10,339 bases of DNA from Prolixibacteraceae bacterium (GTDB lineage Bacteria > Bacteroidota > Bacteroidia > Bacteroidales > Prolixibacteraceae): NCBI GenBank assembly GCA_016931875.1, contig JAFGDX010000125.1, forward strand, positions 1-10,339. The letters are read 5' to 3'. Each line of letters opens with the position of its first letter. Position 1 is the first letter of the stretch. Shown here piece after piece: positions 1-7,693 of the stretch. The notes beneath the pieces were generated by a model. The model was not told the DNA's origin and did not search any database. It saw nothing but the letters and a program-made list of their open reading frames with translations. The position numbers were made by a program, and so were the translations under genes.

Positions 1-42
1 CAAACCGAAACTCAGAAAAAAAAGAAATAAAAATTTTTTCAT
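1..42 (-). CDS. Start of a secreted or membrane protein gene (cut by left window edge)
   Basis: An ATG at 40-42 opens a minus-strand frame that runs without a stop to base 1, giving 14 codons (MKKFLFLFFLSFGL). Two lysines followed by an unbroken run of Phe, Leu, Ser and Gly is the classic n-region plus h-region of a Sec signal peptide or lipoprotein signal, so the product is probably exported. The rest of the gene is outside the window, so no function can be given. It lies 325 bases beyond the last methyltransferase gene on the same strand. That gap is wider than those inside the operon, so it may be a separate unit. Polysaccharide export proteins often follow such clusters, but nothing here proves that. 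Confidence 0.6.
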   Translation of the reverse strand, partial: MKKFLFLFFLSFGL

Positions 43-367
43 TTTGGTAGTTTTAAATTAAACTCAAATTTGTTTTTACGTAATACTTATTTGGAAATGG
101 TTGAAACAACATCTCCAAACGGAGAGCTTTAAGCCAAGCTGTCAACACTTGCTTTTTACCTTGAATTTCCTTTATTGAAATCCTGAAAGACTTCAATCGC
201 TTTATAGAATCAATGCGCGTTTTCTAAAAATTTTACAATAAGTTTTTTCTTGTTAACATTCACTGTTTCAACAAAATAATTCATAAAAAAGTGAAGCAAA
301 TTAGAATTCTTCCGGAATTACAAAAATCATTTTACAAAAATTTATAATCGGCTGACCGAGTCTCGTT
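43..367. other. Intergenic gap with a decayed-looking minus-strand frame
   Basis: This 325-base AT-rich stretch has no full gene. On the minus strand an ATG at 282-284 opens 24 codons ending in TGA at 210-212. The same frame then continues 17 codons (209-159) to TAA at 156-158, which might be a relic of a small gene. Small inverted repeats occur (CTCC/GGAG around 113-124, AATTC/GAATT around 305-319), but none is followed by a T-run on the minus strand. I therefore see no convincing terminator for the operon upstream. Confidence 0.5.
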
Positions 368-1543
368 TTAAAGACAAATCAACTCCGGAGACAGATTCAT
401 TTCATGAAGTTCTTTTGAAATTTCGTTTTTGTAAATTCCATTCATTACAATTATGGTATCCGGCTTATATTCCCTGAGAAATGCCGGGTTCACATATTGA
501 ATTCCGATTCCGGGAATATAATTTCCCTGGATATGCGGATTAATATCAACAACATGCCCAATCACCTCTAAATGGTTGAAATGCGTTAAAAACCCAACAG
601 CTTTTGAACCTCCGCCCCAAATCACCACTTTTTTGTTTTGTTTTTTCATTTGTAAAAGCGTATCGTGCCATTGCCCTAATTGTTGGTTGATATTTTTTAC
701 AAAATCATCGATATATTCTGAAAGTTGCTCAATGGTTTCTTTTTTCACCCTTGTTTTGGACCGGATGTTTCCGCCCGTTTTTGCTTCCAGAAAAAGATAT
801 TGATCGTCATATTCAGTGTAGGTATCCAAAACTTCAAACCCATTCATTTCAAAAAGCTGAGCCAGTGATCGGTTGCTGAAATAGGAACAATGTTCATAGT
901 ACAAATCCCAGAAAGCATTGATTTTCAAAATCCTCACAACACTTGGCACTTCGAAAAGCAGAAGAACTTCTTTGTTGTTTTTGATTGATTTTCGTATGGT
1001 TTTTACAAAGTTGCCAGTGTCATTAATATGCTCAAGGGTATGCCGGCAAACAATCACATCGGCCGGCAGTTCACCGTGTTTTTCAGAATAGAATTCCTTG
1101 ATGAACCGAACATTCTGATTGGGCTTCAACCGGCTTGGCACATAGGCAGGGTCAACCCCGATTCCGCGGTTATTTCCAAGTTCACAAATCAGTTGTAAAA
1201 AATCTCCTTTCCCGCAACCTATTTCCAGAATGTCTTTATTATTTATATCATATTTATCAATAAATCGTTGCGTAATTCTGGTAATAAAATTGGTAAATAT
1301 TGCTGAAAATCCCTGCTGATCTTCGTACCCTTTGGTATAATGATCGATGGTGGTATCGAAGGAACTGTTATAAATAAACCCGCAGTTTTTACAAAATGCA
1401 AGTGTAAAATCCTTTTTAGGTACGGCAACCGCTTCTTCAAATGTTTTAATGGTAACTACACTTTGTACGGGTACATTTTGCGCCTCAAAAAACTCTTTTA
1501 CATCTGCACTGTTACATCCCGGACAATGGGTTTGTTTTATCAT
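368..1543 (-). CDS. Three-domain sugar C-methyltransferase (TylC3/TcaB9-like), copy 1
   Basis: A 391-aa cytoplasmic SAM-dependent methyltransferase, probably acting on a nucleotide-linked keto sugar. The N-terminal part carries a zinc-ribbon pattern, C7-x2-C10 and C51-x2-C54, typical of the Methyltransf_13 domain. The SAM-binding glycine-rich motif EIGCGKGDFL is at 107-116. H172 in LEH, and Y215-x-E217-H218 in YYEHCSYFS, match the catalytic His and Tyr-x-Glu-His positions known in the NDP-hexose C-3-methyltransferase family. The C-terminal third has a second nucleotide-binding-like motif (IWGGGSKAVGFL, about 308-319) and the YIPG and VMN motifs of the Methyltransf_14 domain. All three domains are present and the length is normal for the family. 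It is the last gene of the operon, 119 bases after its paralogue. The two share architecture but little sequence, so they probably have different substrates. The sugar and the carbon methylated cannot be read from the sequence. Confidence 0.85.
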   Translation of the reverse strand: MIKQTHCPGCNSADVKEFFEAQNVPVQSVVTIKTFEEAVAVPKKDFTLAFCKNCGFIYNSSFDTTIDHYTKGYEDQQGFSAIFTNFITRITQRFIDKYDINNKDILEIGCGKGDFLQLICELGNNRGIGVDPAYVPSRLKPNQNVRFIKEFYSEKHGELPADVIVCRHTLEHINDTGNFVKTIRKSIKNNKEVLLLFEVPSVVRILKINAFWDLYYEHCSYFSNRSLAQLFEMNGFEVLDTYTEYDDQYLFLEAKTGGNIRSKTRVKKETIEQLSEYIDDFVKNINQQLGQWHDTLLQMKKQNKKVVIWGGGSKAVGFLTHFNHLEVIGHVVDINPHIQGNYIPGIGIQYVNPAFLREYKPDTIIVMNGIYKNEISKELHEMNLSPELICL

Positions 1544-1662
1544 ATTTCTTTGCGAATAGTTTACATTTACCCGGCAAAAGCCATTGTAAATTGTTATTCT
1601 TTGCTTTAAAATGTGTACTTTTTTGTTTCAAAATTTTTAAACTTACCGCGGAATCCGCAAAC

Positions 1663-2886
1663 TCAAATCACCTTTAATTCAGGCAGCGAAACCAGAAATT
1701 TCCCGTCCCATTCTTTTACCTGAGATTGTTGTTTTACAATTTCCTTTTCCAGATTCCAGGGCAAAATGAGCACCCAGTCGGGTTTTTGTTCGCTTAATGC
1801 CGAGGGATGCAAAATAGGAATGTGGCTTCCGGGCATGTATTTGCCTTGTTTTGATGGTGCGGCATCGCACACAAACGAAACCAAATCGGAATTTATTTTA
1901 CCATAATTAAGCAAGGTATTTCCTTTTGCAGCCGCTCCGTAGGCGCCCACTTTTTTCCCTTGTTGCTTTTGTTCCTTCAAAAACTGCAAAAGGTTTTCGG
2001 TAACCTGGTCAGCCTCTTTTTGAAAATTCAGGTAAACGGGTAAATCCTGCAAACCAAATTCTTTTTCTCTTTGTTTCAGACCGGTAACATTTTCAGAAAT
2101 TTCTTTTGCATCATCCAGGTGGCATCCAAACACTCTCAAACTTCCCCCGTGGGTTGGCAACTCTTCAACATCATATACTTTTAATCCTGCGGCCCTGAAA
2201 ATTTTATCAACCGTATAAATTGACAAATAAGAATAGTGTTCGTGATAAACGGTATCAAACTGTTTGTATTGAATCAAATTCATTAAATGCGGAAATTCCA
2301 AAGTTATGGTTCCTCCAGGTTTAAGAACAGCTTTCAATCCTTTTGTAAAATCGTTAATATCAGGCACATGGGCATAAACATTATTCCCGATAATCAGGTC
2401 GGCCTTTTTACCGTTGTTTACCAGTTGTTTTGCCAGGTCTTCGCCAAAAAACTCCCTGATAACCGGAATGCCAATTTTTTCCGCTGCTTCTGCCGTGCTG
2501 TCGGTGGGTTCAATACCCAAACAGGGAATACCGGCTTGAACAAAATTCTTTAAAAGGTAGCCATCGTTTGAGGCCACTTCAATAACAAAGCTTTCCTTCG
2601 TCAGATTCAATCTGTCGGTTATCATTTGAGTATACCGGAAAGCATGGTCCAACCAACTGGACGATACTGAAGAAAAATAGGCATACTCTTTTGTGAAAAG
2701 TTCATGTCTCTGTGAATAGTCTTCTGTTTGAACAAGCCAGCAATTATGGCACACAAACAATTTCAGCGGAAATACCTTTTCAGGCTGTTCCAACTCTTCT
2801 GCACTTAAATAAGCGTTTGATGGCGGGGCAATTCCCAAATCGAGGAATACATGTTTTAACCCCGTATTACAATGACGGCATTTCAT
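1663..2886 (-). CDS. Three-domain sugar C-methyltransferase (TylC3/TcaB9-like), copy 2
   Basis: A 407-aa SAM-dependent C-methyltransferase with the same three-domain plan as the next gene downstream. The start ATG is supported because zinc ligands begin at once: C3-x2-C6, then C46-x2-C49. The SAM motif is EVASNDGYLL (103-112), the variant typical of this family. H173 in YAH and Y214-H-E216-H217 in VYHEHYSYLS align with the catalytic His, Tyr, Glu and His known from TcaB9 and KijD1, which methylate C-3 of a 4-keto NDP sugar. The C-terminal Methyltransf_14 domain shows GAYGAAAKGNTLLNY (314-328) and LPWN (375-378). It is closer to the characterised C-3-methyltransferases than its paralogue is. 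It starts 48 bases after the LhgO-like gene. A palindrome, GCGGAATCCGC at 1648-1658, lies just past its stop. Substrate is inferred only to be a CDP- or other NDP-keto sugar. Confidence 0.87.
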   Translation of the reverse strand: MKCRHCNTGLKHVFLDLGIAPPSNAYLSAEELEQPEKVFPLKLFVCHNCWLVQTEDYSQRHELFTKEYAYFSSVSSSWLDHAFRYTQMITDRLNLTKESFVIEVASNDGYLLKNFVQAGIPCLGIEPTDSTAEAAEKIGIPVIREFFGEDLAKQLVNNGKKADLIIGNNVYAHVPDINDFTKGLKAVLKPGGTITLEFPHLMNLIQYKQFDTVYHEHYSYLSIYTVDKIFRAAGLKVYDVEELPTHGGSLRVFGCHLDDAKEISENVTGLKQREKEFGLQDLPVYLNFQKEADQVTENLLQFLKEQKQQGKKVGAYGAAAKGNTLLNYGKINSDLVSFVCDAAPSKQGKYMPGSHIPILHPSALSEQKPDWVLILPWNLEKEIVKQQSQVKEWDGKFLVSLPELKVI

Positions 2887-2934
2887 TTTACTTTTTTTTT
2901 ACTTTTTTAAAATATGTATGAGGTTTCCGGAAAG

Positions 2935-4179
2935 TTACGCACTCCTGGTTAAAACCTTTCGTTTTGCACCTTTTGCAGGAATTAATTTTGCTATTGTTTT
3001 ACGGGCTATGGTTTCACCAATTGCCAGCGAAGCTGTTGCTGCCGGAGATGGGGCATTTAAAACGTTCAGAACATACCGGCCTTCCAAAATCAAAAAATCG
3101 TCAACCAATCCTCCGTTGCGGTTACAGGCCTGCGCCCTTACACCGGCTCCACCTGTTTTTAAATCATCTTCCTGAACTTCGGGAACCAGACGTTGTAACG
3201 CCTTCACCAGAGCGGTTTTTCGGTACGAGCGGTAATATTCGCCAAAACCCATTTTCCAATGTTGCCTCATCACTTTTCTAAAACCCGGCCAGGCAAGCGA
3301 TTCCCAAAATTCAGTATAATTAAACGAATTTTTATGGTACCCTTCCCGCTTGAAAGCCCAAACGGCATTTGGCCCGGCTTCCACACCTCCGTGAATCATT
3401 CTTGTAAAATGCACTCCGAGAAATGGAAATTTTGGGTCGGGCACAGGATAGATAAGATTTTTAACCAAATAACTTTTTTCAGAAGTCAATTCAGAATATT
3501 CGCCCCGAAACGGGATAATCCTGACATCGAGTGATTTTTGTGTTAATGCGGCAATTTTATCACTATACAACCCGGCAGTGTTTATTACAAATTTCGATGT
3601 GTAGTAATTGTCCTGAGTCAGAACCACTGCCTCGTTGTTCCCGATTTTTATATCAACAACCTTGCTGTCAGGGATTATTTCGCCATGATAACGCCGGGTA
3701 AAAATCTCCGCGTATTTTTCACTAACCTCCTTGTAATCAATAATTCCTGTATAAGGAACATGAATGGCAGCAATGCCGTTTGCATGAGGTTCATATTCTT
3801 TAATTTGTGATCCGGCAATCTTTTTAATCTTGTTCAAACCGTTTTGTTTGCCTCTTTCGTAAAGATTTTCAAGACGAAGTAATTCTTCCTTGCCCGTAGC
3901 AACAATTAATTTTCCGCAAAGGTCGTACTTAACCCCTTCCCTGTCGCAAAAATCAATAAGCTGCTGATAACCTTTGCGGCAGTTCACCGCCTTTAAACTA
4001 CCGGGCTTGTAATATACTCCGGCATGAATCACACCACTGTTATTCCCGGTTTGATGCCGGGCAATTTTGTCTTCTTTTTCCAGTATTGCAATTTTAAGGT
4101 CAGGTTGTAATTCTTTCAGTTTAAGGCCGGTGGCCAAGCCAACAATTCCTCCTCCAATAATTACTATGTCGTATTTCAT
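2935..4179 (-). CDS. LhgO-type FAD-dependent oxidoreductase (L-2-hydroxyglutarate oxidase family)
   Basis: A 414-aa FAD enzyme of the DAO superfamily, close in length to E. coli LhgO (about 420 aa), which oxidises L-2-hydroxyglutarate to 2-oxoglutarate. The ADP-binding fold is at the N-terminus: GGGIVGLATG (9-18) and an acidic E34 at the end of strand 2. Family signatures follow: RHQTGNNSGVIHAGVYYKPG (41-60), NTAGLYSD (200-207), LGVHFTR (254-260), GAGVRAQACN (344-353) and NAPSPAATAS (375-384). The family assignment is strong, but the substrate is not. The gene sits between an SDR and C-methyltransferases in a sugar-nucleotide operon, 68 bases after one and 48 before the other. It may therefore oxidise a 2-hydroxy-acid group of a sugar or a glycan precursor rather than serve carbon metabolism. 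The C-terminal tail is basic (about 393-412) and could help attach it to the membrane; that is a guess. Confidence 0.85.
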   Translation of the reverse strand: MKYDIVIIGGGIVGLATGLKLKELQPDLKIAILEKEDKIARHQTGNNSGVIHAGVYYKPGSLKAVNCRKGYQQLIDFCDREGVKYDLCGKLIVATGKEELLRLENLYERGKQNGLNKIKKIAGSQIKEYEPHANGIAAIHVPYTGIIDYKEVSEKYAEIFTRRYHGEIIPDSKVVDIKIGNNEAVVLTQDNYYTSKFVINTAGLYSDKIAALTQKSLDVRIIPFRGEYSELTSEKSYLVKNLIYPVPDPKFPFLGVHFTRMIHGGVEAGPNAVWAFKREGYHKNSFNYTEFWESLAWPGFRKVMRQHWKMGFGEYYRSYRKTALVKALQRLVPEVQEDDLKTGGAGVRAQACNRNGGLVDDFLILEGRYVLNVLNAPSPAATASLAIGETIARKTIAKLIPAKGAKRKVLTRSA

Positions 4180-4247
4180 AAAAGAAAATAATATTTAGAT
4201 AGAATCTCAATGTGTATTTGAATCTGTTTTGAAAAGTATTATTCCAG

Positions 4248-5321
4248 TCAGACTTCAGAATAAACAGGCGCTTTTTGCCATTTCCAGCGCAAATTGTTGT
4301 CAAGCCAGTTTTCATTTTGCAGTTTATTCAGCACTTTTAGCCGGATAAGCGTCGATTCCCTGAAATCAGGATCATTAAATCCCATGAGTGTTAAATTTTC
4401 ATACAGACTGCTGATGCTGGTTTTCAGATCGAAAATAGGTTGGTGGTTGGGTGCCAGTTTTTGAAACAAATCAAAATTTACTTTATACGAACGTTTGTCT
4501 GGCGGTGCATCAGGGTTAACTGTTACTTTGCAACCTTCAACCACTTCGGCAACAGCTTCAGCAAGCTCTTTTACCTGATAATTCCATGCATTGCTACCGG
4601 TATTTACGGCCAAAAATTCGCCTCCGTTTTCTGCCGGGCGAGCCACAGCCCAATCGATTGCCCTTGCCATATCCAGTACATTTATCAGTGGTCGCCAGGG
4701 TGTTCCGTCGCTAAGGATATCGATACGTTTGGAAGCCACTGCACCGGCTACAAAATCATTTAGCACCAGATCAAGCCGTAACCGGTTGCTAAACCCACAG
4801 GCTGTGGCAAAACGTAAACAGGTTACGGTTAAACCAGTCCCGGCAATGGTAAAAAGTTCTTCTTCGGTTGCCACTTTTGAGCGGGCATAAGCAGTCAAAG
4901 GGTTTAGTTTGTCGGTTTCAACTTTAGCATGCTCATCTGCCGTACCGTACATACTGCAACTCGACGCATATACAAAAGATTTAACTCCCCTCTCTTTTCC
5001 AGCTTTTGCCATTTGAATTGCCGAGCGGTAATTGACATCCATGGTAATATCTTCAAATTTATTTCCCATTGGGTCGTTTGAAATTGCCGCCAAATAAACA
5101 ATAGCATCAACGTTGTTCAGCATTTCAGGATCAAAATTCCGGACATCGCCAAAAATTTGCCTGTTTAGTTTTCCTTCGGGAAGGAAAGAAGGTTTTGTTA
5201 AACAATGAGCAAAAAAGCCCGTGTCAAATCCAATCAGTTCTGCATCCGGATATGTTTCCCTTAACTGGCTTACCACTCCTGGGCCTACATACCCCATATT
5301 GCCGGTAATTAAAATTTTCAT
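4248..5321 (-). CDS. Extended SDR nucleotide-sugar epimerase/dehydratase
   Basis: A 357-aa extended short-chain dehydrogenase/reductase that should bind NAD(P) and a nucleotide sugar in the cytoplasm. The Rossmann motif is GNMGYVG (7-13), with D33 at the end of strand 2, which favours NAD. LAAISNDPMGNKFED (77-91) carries the adenine-ring region. The active-site serine is likely S121 in SSCSMYG (120-126), and YxxxK is Y145-x3-K149. R178-D189 and R210-N214 (WRPLINV) match substrate-side regions of the family. It is not a standard CDP-glucose 4,6-dehydratase (RfbG), whose start typically reads GHTGFKG. I therefore call it only an epimerase, dehydratase or reductase. It follows rfbF by 116 bases and precedes the LhgO-like gene by 68. 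The context suggests the substrate is CDP-glucose or a product of it. Confidence 0.83.
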   Translation of the reverse strand: MKILITGNMGYVGPGVVSQLRETYPDAELIGFDTGFFAHCLTKPSFLPEGKLNRQIFGDVRNFDPEMLNNVDAIVYLAAISNDPMGNKFEDITMDVNYRSAIQMAKAGKERGVKSFVYASSCSMYGTADEHAKVETDKLNPLTAYARSKVATEEELFTIAGTGLTVTCLRFATACGFSNRLRLDLVLNDFVAGAVASKRIDILSDGTPWRPLINVLDMARAIDWAVARPAENGGEFLAVNTGSNAWNYQVKELAEAVAEVVEGCKVTVNPDAPPDKRSYKVNFDLFQKLAPNHQPIFDLKTSISSLYENLTLMGFNDPDFRESTLIRLKVLNKLQNENWLDNNLRWKWQKAPVYSEV

Positions 5322-5437
5322 GATTAATATAAATTTAAATGGTAATTTTTTATGTGCACATTTGTGCTTATTTATAAAGGAAAAGAGGTATTGAAATATC
5401 TATTATACCCTTTTAGCATGTTTGGGTTGAATTAAAA

Positions 5438-6220
5438 CTACCAAACTTTCCATGGGGCTTTTCCTGAGTTCCATAAATCTTCCAAAAGATTTTTATCTCT
5501 CAGGGTATCCATGGGTTGCCAAAAACTTTCATGTTTATAAGCAAACAGATTTCCTCCCTCTGCAAGCTTTTCCAGGGGGCCTTTTTCAAATACAGTCGAA
5601 TCCCCTTCGATAAAATCCAAAACACCCGGTTCAAGAACAAAAAATCCACCGTTTATCCAGGCGGTGCCATCGCTGTTGCCTTTGGGTTTTTCTTTAAAAT
5701 AGGTAATCTGAGTTTCTCCGCCGTGGAGGGTAAACACACCAAAACGCCCGTGTTGTCTCACAGAGGTAAGGGTGGCAAGTTCTCCGTGATTTTTATGGAA
5801 CATTAGTAATTCATCGATGTTCACATCGCTCACACCGTCACCATATGTCAGGCAAAATGTTTCGTTGCCAATATAGTCCTTTACTCTTTTTAAACGTCCA
5901 CCGGTCATTGTATTTTCACCAGTGTCAACAAGGGTTACGTTCCATGGCTCTGAATGCATATTATGTACCTTCATATTATTGTTCTTCATATCGAAAGTTA
6001 CATCCGAGCTATACAGAAAATAATTTGAAAAGTATTCCTTAATCATGTATCCCTTATAGCCGCAACAAATGATAAAATCGTTGATTCCGTAATAAGAATA
6101 AATTTTCATAATGTGCCATAATATTGGCCTGTCACCAATTTCTACCATAGGTTTTGGCCGAACACCTGTTTCTTCGCTGATGCGTGTTCCAAAACCACCG
6201 GCCAGTATAACTGCCTTCAT
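5438..6220 (-). CDS. rfbF: Glucose-1-phosphate cytidylyltransferase
   Basis: A 260-aa nucleotidyltransferase, the normal length for RfbF/DdhA. It makes CDP-glucose from glucose 1-phosphate and CTP, the entry step for CDP-linked deoxy and branched sugars of O-antigens and capsules. The N-terminal CTP-binding loop is LAGGFGTR (6-13), followed by RPKPM (21-25) containing the conserved lysine. The metal and sugar-phosphate side shows TYGDGVSDV (125-133), EKPKG (177-181), WINGGFF (188-194) and [11 protein letters not shown] (233-243), all familiar in this family. It is the first sugar gene after the antiterminator, with a gap of 130 bases in which no promoter is evident. The usual partner, CDP-glucose 4,6-dehydratase, is not next to it and not in the window. 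The assignment to the cytidylyltransferase branch is confident because the whole pattern, not only the loop, matches. Confidence 0.93.
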   Translation of the reverse strand: MKAVILAGGFGTRISEETGVRPKPMVEIGDRPILWHIMKIYSYYGINDFIICCGYKGYMIKEYFSNYFLYSSDVTFDMKNNNMKVHNMHSEPWNVTLVDTGENTMTGGRLKRVKDYIGNETFCLTYGDGVSDVNIDELLMFHKNHGELATLTSVRQHGRFGVFTLHGGETQITYFKEKPKGNSDGTAWINGGFFVLEPGVLDFIEGDSTVFEKGPLEKLAEGGNLFAYKHESFWQPMDTLRDKNLLEDLWNSGKAPWKVW

Positions 6221-6350
6221 ATCAAAAAAAATTTAAATTTGAAAAATTGTCGGAATTCTTATTGTTTGAGGAAAATCAGATAAATATAAACCTGAAAATT
6301 TACCTGTACCCAGCAAAATATCTTTTACTTTGAGAATTACAGGAACCCAA

Positions 6351-6965
6351 TCAGTTATCGGCAGGAATTGGGATGTGATTTGATTTTCTTTTCTGAAGAA
6401 AACTGTTTTGGTGTTTGTATCCTGAATTTTCTTCATCAGTATCACTTTCTGACTCGATAATTTTTACTTCCTCCTTTGAAATATTTGCATGTAAACAAAA
6501 TCCCATGGTTTCAATTCGAATCAAAATTCTGTATTGTCCGGAAATCTCCACAATCTCCCCTTTTAATCCTTTTAATGGTCCTACCAAAACTTCAGCTTTA
6601 TTTCCTTTTTTAAGTCTTTCCTTCGAAACGGTAAGATCAATTTCTTCCTGTTTCACTAAAGTTTTAATATTCATTATCTGGTCGTCGGGAATAGATTGCG
6701 GCCTGCCACCAAAGCTAACGTAACATACTACTCCGGGAATGGAAAGCACATTAAAGAACTCTTTGTAACTTACCCTAACAAATAAATAACACCGAAACAG
6801 GGGTTCTTCAATCCACTTTTTTCTGTCACTCCACTGTCGTAATGATTTACGTATCGGAAGATAACTCTCAATATTCTCTTCCTGTAAATTTTTGAAAATT
6901 TTCTTTTCGTTATTTACTTTCGTGTATAACGCATACCAGGCATATTCCGGTTTCTTCTGATTCAT
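6351..6965 (-). CDS. UpxY/NusG-like transcription antiterminator
   Basis: A 204-aa NusG paralogue of the type that heads capsule and exopolysaccharide operons in Bacteroidota. There, UpxY proteins act on the leader of their own operon and stop early termination. The NGN domain covers about 8-105 (WYALYT at 10-15, a long segment around PLFRCYLFVRV at 55-65, then IPGVVCYVSFGGRP at 76-89). A KOW-like segment follows (about 117-150: KGNKAEVLVGPLKGLKGEI). Most UpxY proteins I know are about 170-185 aa. Here about 34 extra residues follow (171-204), first acidic and then basic, ending PIPADN. In the last 95 bases another minus-strand frame (6233-6445) overlaps it. No UpxZ-type partner gene is visible. 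It starts 63 bases after the IS3-like ORF stop, and the likely target leader lies upstream in 7296-8093. Confidence 0.87.
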   Translation of the reverse strand: MNQKKPEYAWYALYTKVNNEKKIFKNLQEENIESYLPIRKSLRQWSDRKKWIEEPLFRCYLFVRVSYKEFFNVLSIPGVVCYVSFGGRPQSIPDDQIMNIKTLVKQEEIDLTVSKERLKKGNKAEVLVGPLKGLKGEIVEISGQYRILIRIETMGFCLHANISKEEVKIIESESDTDEENSGYKHQNSFLQKRKSNHIPIPADN

Positions 6966-7028
6966 ACTTCCCTTATTTTTATTTCGTTTTTCTGCAACAC
7001 TTCTTTCTTAATACCCCTTAAACACGAA

Positions 7029-7295
7029 TCAGTCTCTCTTTTTTAACTGTGCTTTCAACGATTCGTTTTCAAGGCTGATTTCTGCAAACATTCGCTTTAA
7101 GCGCTCATTGTCTTCCTTTAACTTGTTAAGCTTTAAAATGTCGTTGGATGAAATACGACCATACTTTGCCCGCCAGTTGTAAAAAGTGGCCTGGCTTATC
7201 CCGTGTTCTTCGATAAGGCTTTGAACAGAGGCACCTTCTTCATATTGCTGAAGAATTTTGTGGATTTCAAATTCAGAGAATCTACGTCTAATCAT
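7029..7295 (-). CDS. Orphan IS3-family OrfA (transposase HTH subunit)
   Basis: An 88-aa protein with the size and layout of IS3-family OrfA (HTH_Tnp_1). The N-terminal half is a helix-turn-helix (FSEFEIHKILQQYEEGASVQ, then EHGISQATFYNWRAKYG around 29-45). The C-terminal half is a coiled coil or leucine zipper (LKLNKLKEDNERLKRMFAEI, about 54-73, then ENESLKAQL). The DNA-binding signature ATFYNWRAKYG is very typical. Normally OrfA and OrfB are joined by a -1 frameshift into a DDE transposase. A perfect slippery heptamer A-AAA-AAG lies in the right frame at 7038-7044, but the -1 frame ends after about seven codons (TAA at 7018-7020), and no DDE domain follows. The next gene is the antiterminator, 63 bases on. 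It is either a remnant of an insertion or a retained DNA-binding protein. It is intact in reading frame. Confidence 0.85.
   Translation of the reverse strand: MIRRRFSEFEIHKILQQYEEGASVQSLIEEHGISQATFYNWRAKYGRISSNDILKLNKLKEDNERLKRMFAEISLENESLKAQLKKRD
7038..7044 (-). other. IS3-type slippery heptamer A-AAA-AAG
   Basis: The plus strand reads CTTTTTT, so the minus strand has A AAA AAG in the zero frame of the IS3-like ORF (codons TTA AAA AAG). This is the canonical site for -1 frameshifting in IS3 elements. Here it leads only to a short tail ending in TAA at 7018-7020, so it no longer joins two ORFs. Confidence 0.6.
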
Positions 7296-7693
7296 TTTTT
7301 TAAATTTTTTATACTTACAACACCGTAAAATAGATAACCGCGAACTAATCTTTCAGTTCAGCACAGAATGACTTTTATAAGCCTAGGGAGAATAATATCC
7401 ATCATTATTATATTACTTATATTAACATTTGTTTATTTTAAACCGCAAAACACTGTCATATATAACTATTCAACTTAATAATTACATAAATGAGGGAACA
7501 TCCAAGTTTTAGTAAATTAATTGGGATTTCTCTGGAGGGCCAGGTATGGTTTTATCAGGTGGCTCTTTTTATCTTATCTTAATACAATTCCCTTAAACAT
7601 AGAATTTTATAATAATTCTTAAAAAATTTCTAATCAATTTTAATTTTCTGGCTTTTACTCTATGTGTATTATTTTCATATCATTTTTTCAGCT

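Noticed and set aside
4121..4315. 64-codon minus-strand frame bridging the SDR end and LhgO start
   Set aside because: It overlaps both real genes in another frame and shows no domain.
5353..5370. GCACA/TGTGC hairpin between the SDR gene and rfbF
   Set aside because: Only five pairs, with a two-base gap and no T-run on the minus strand, so not a terminator.
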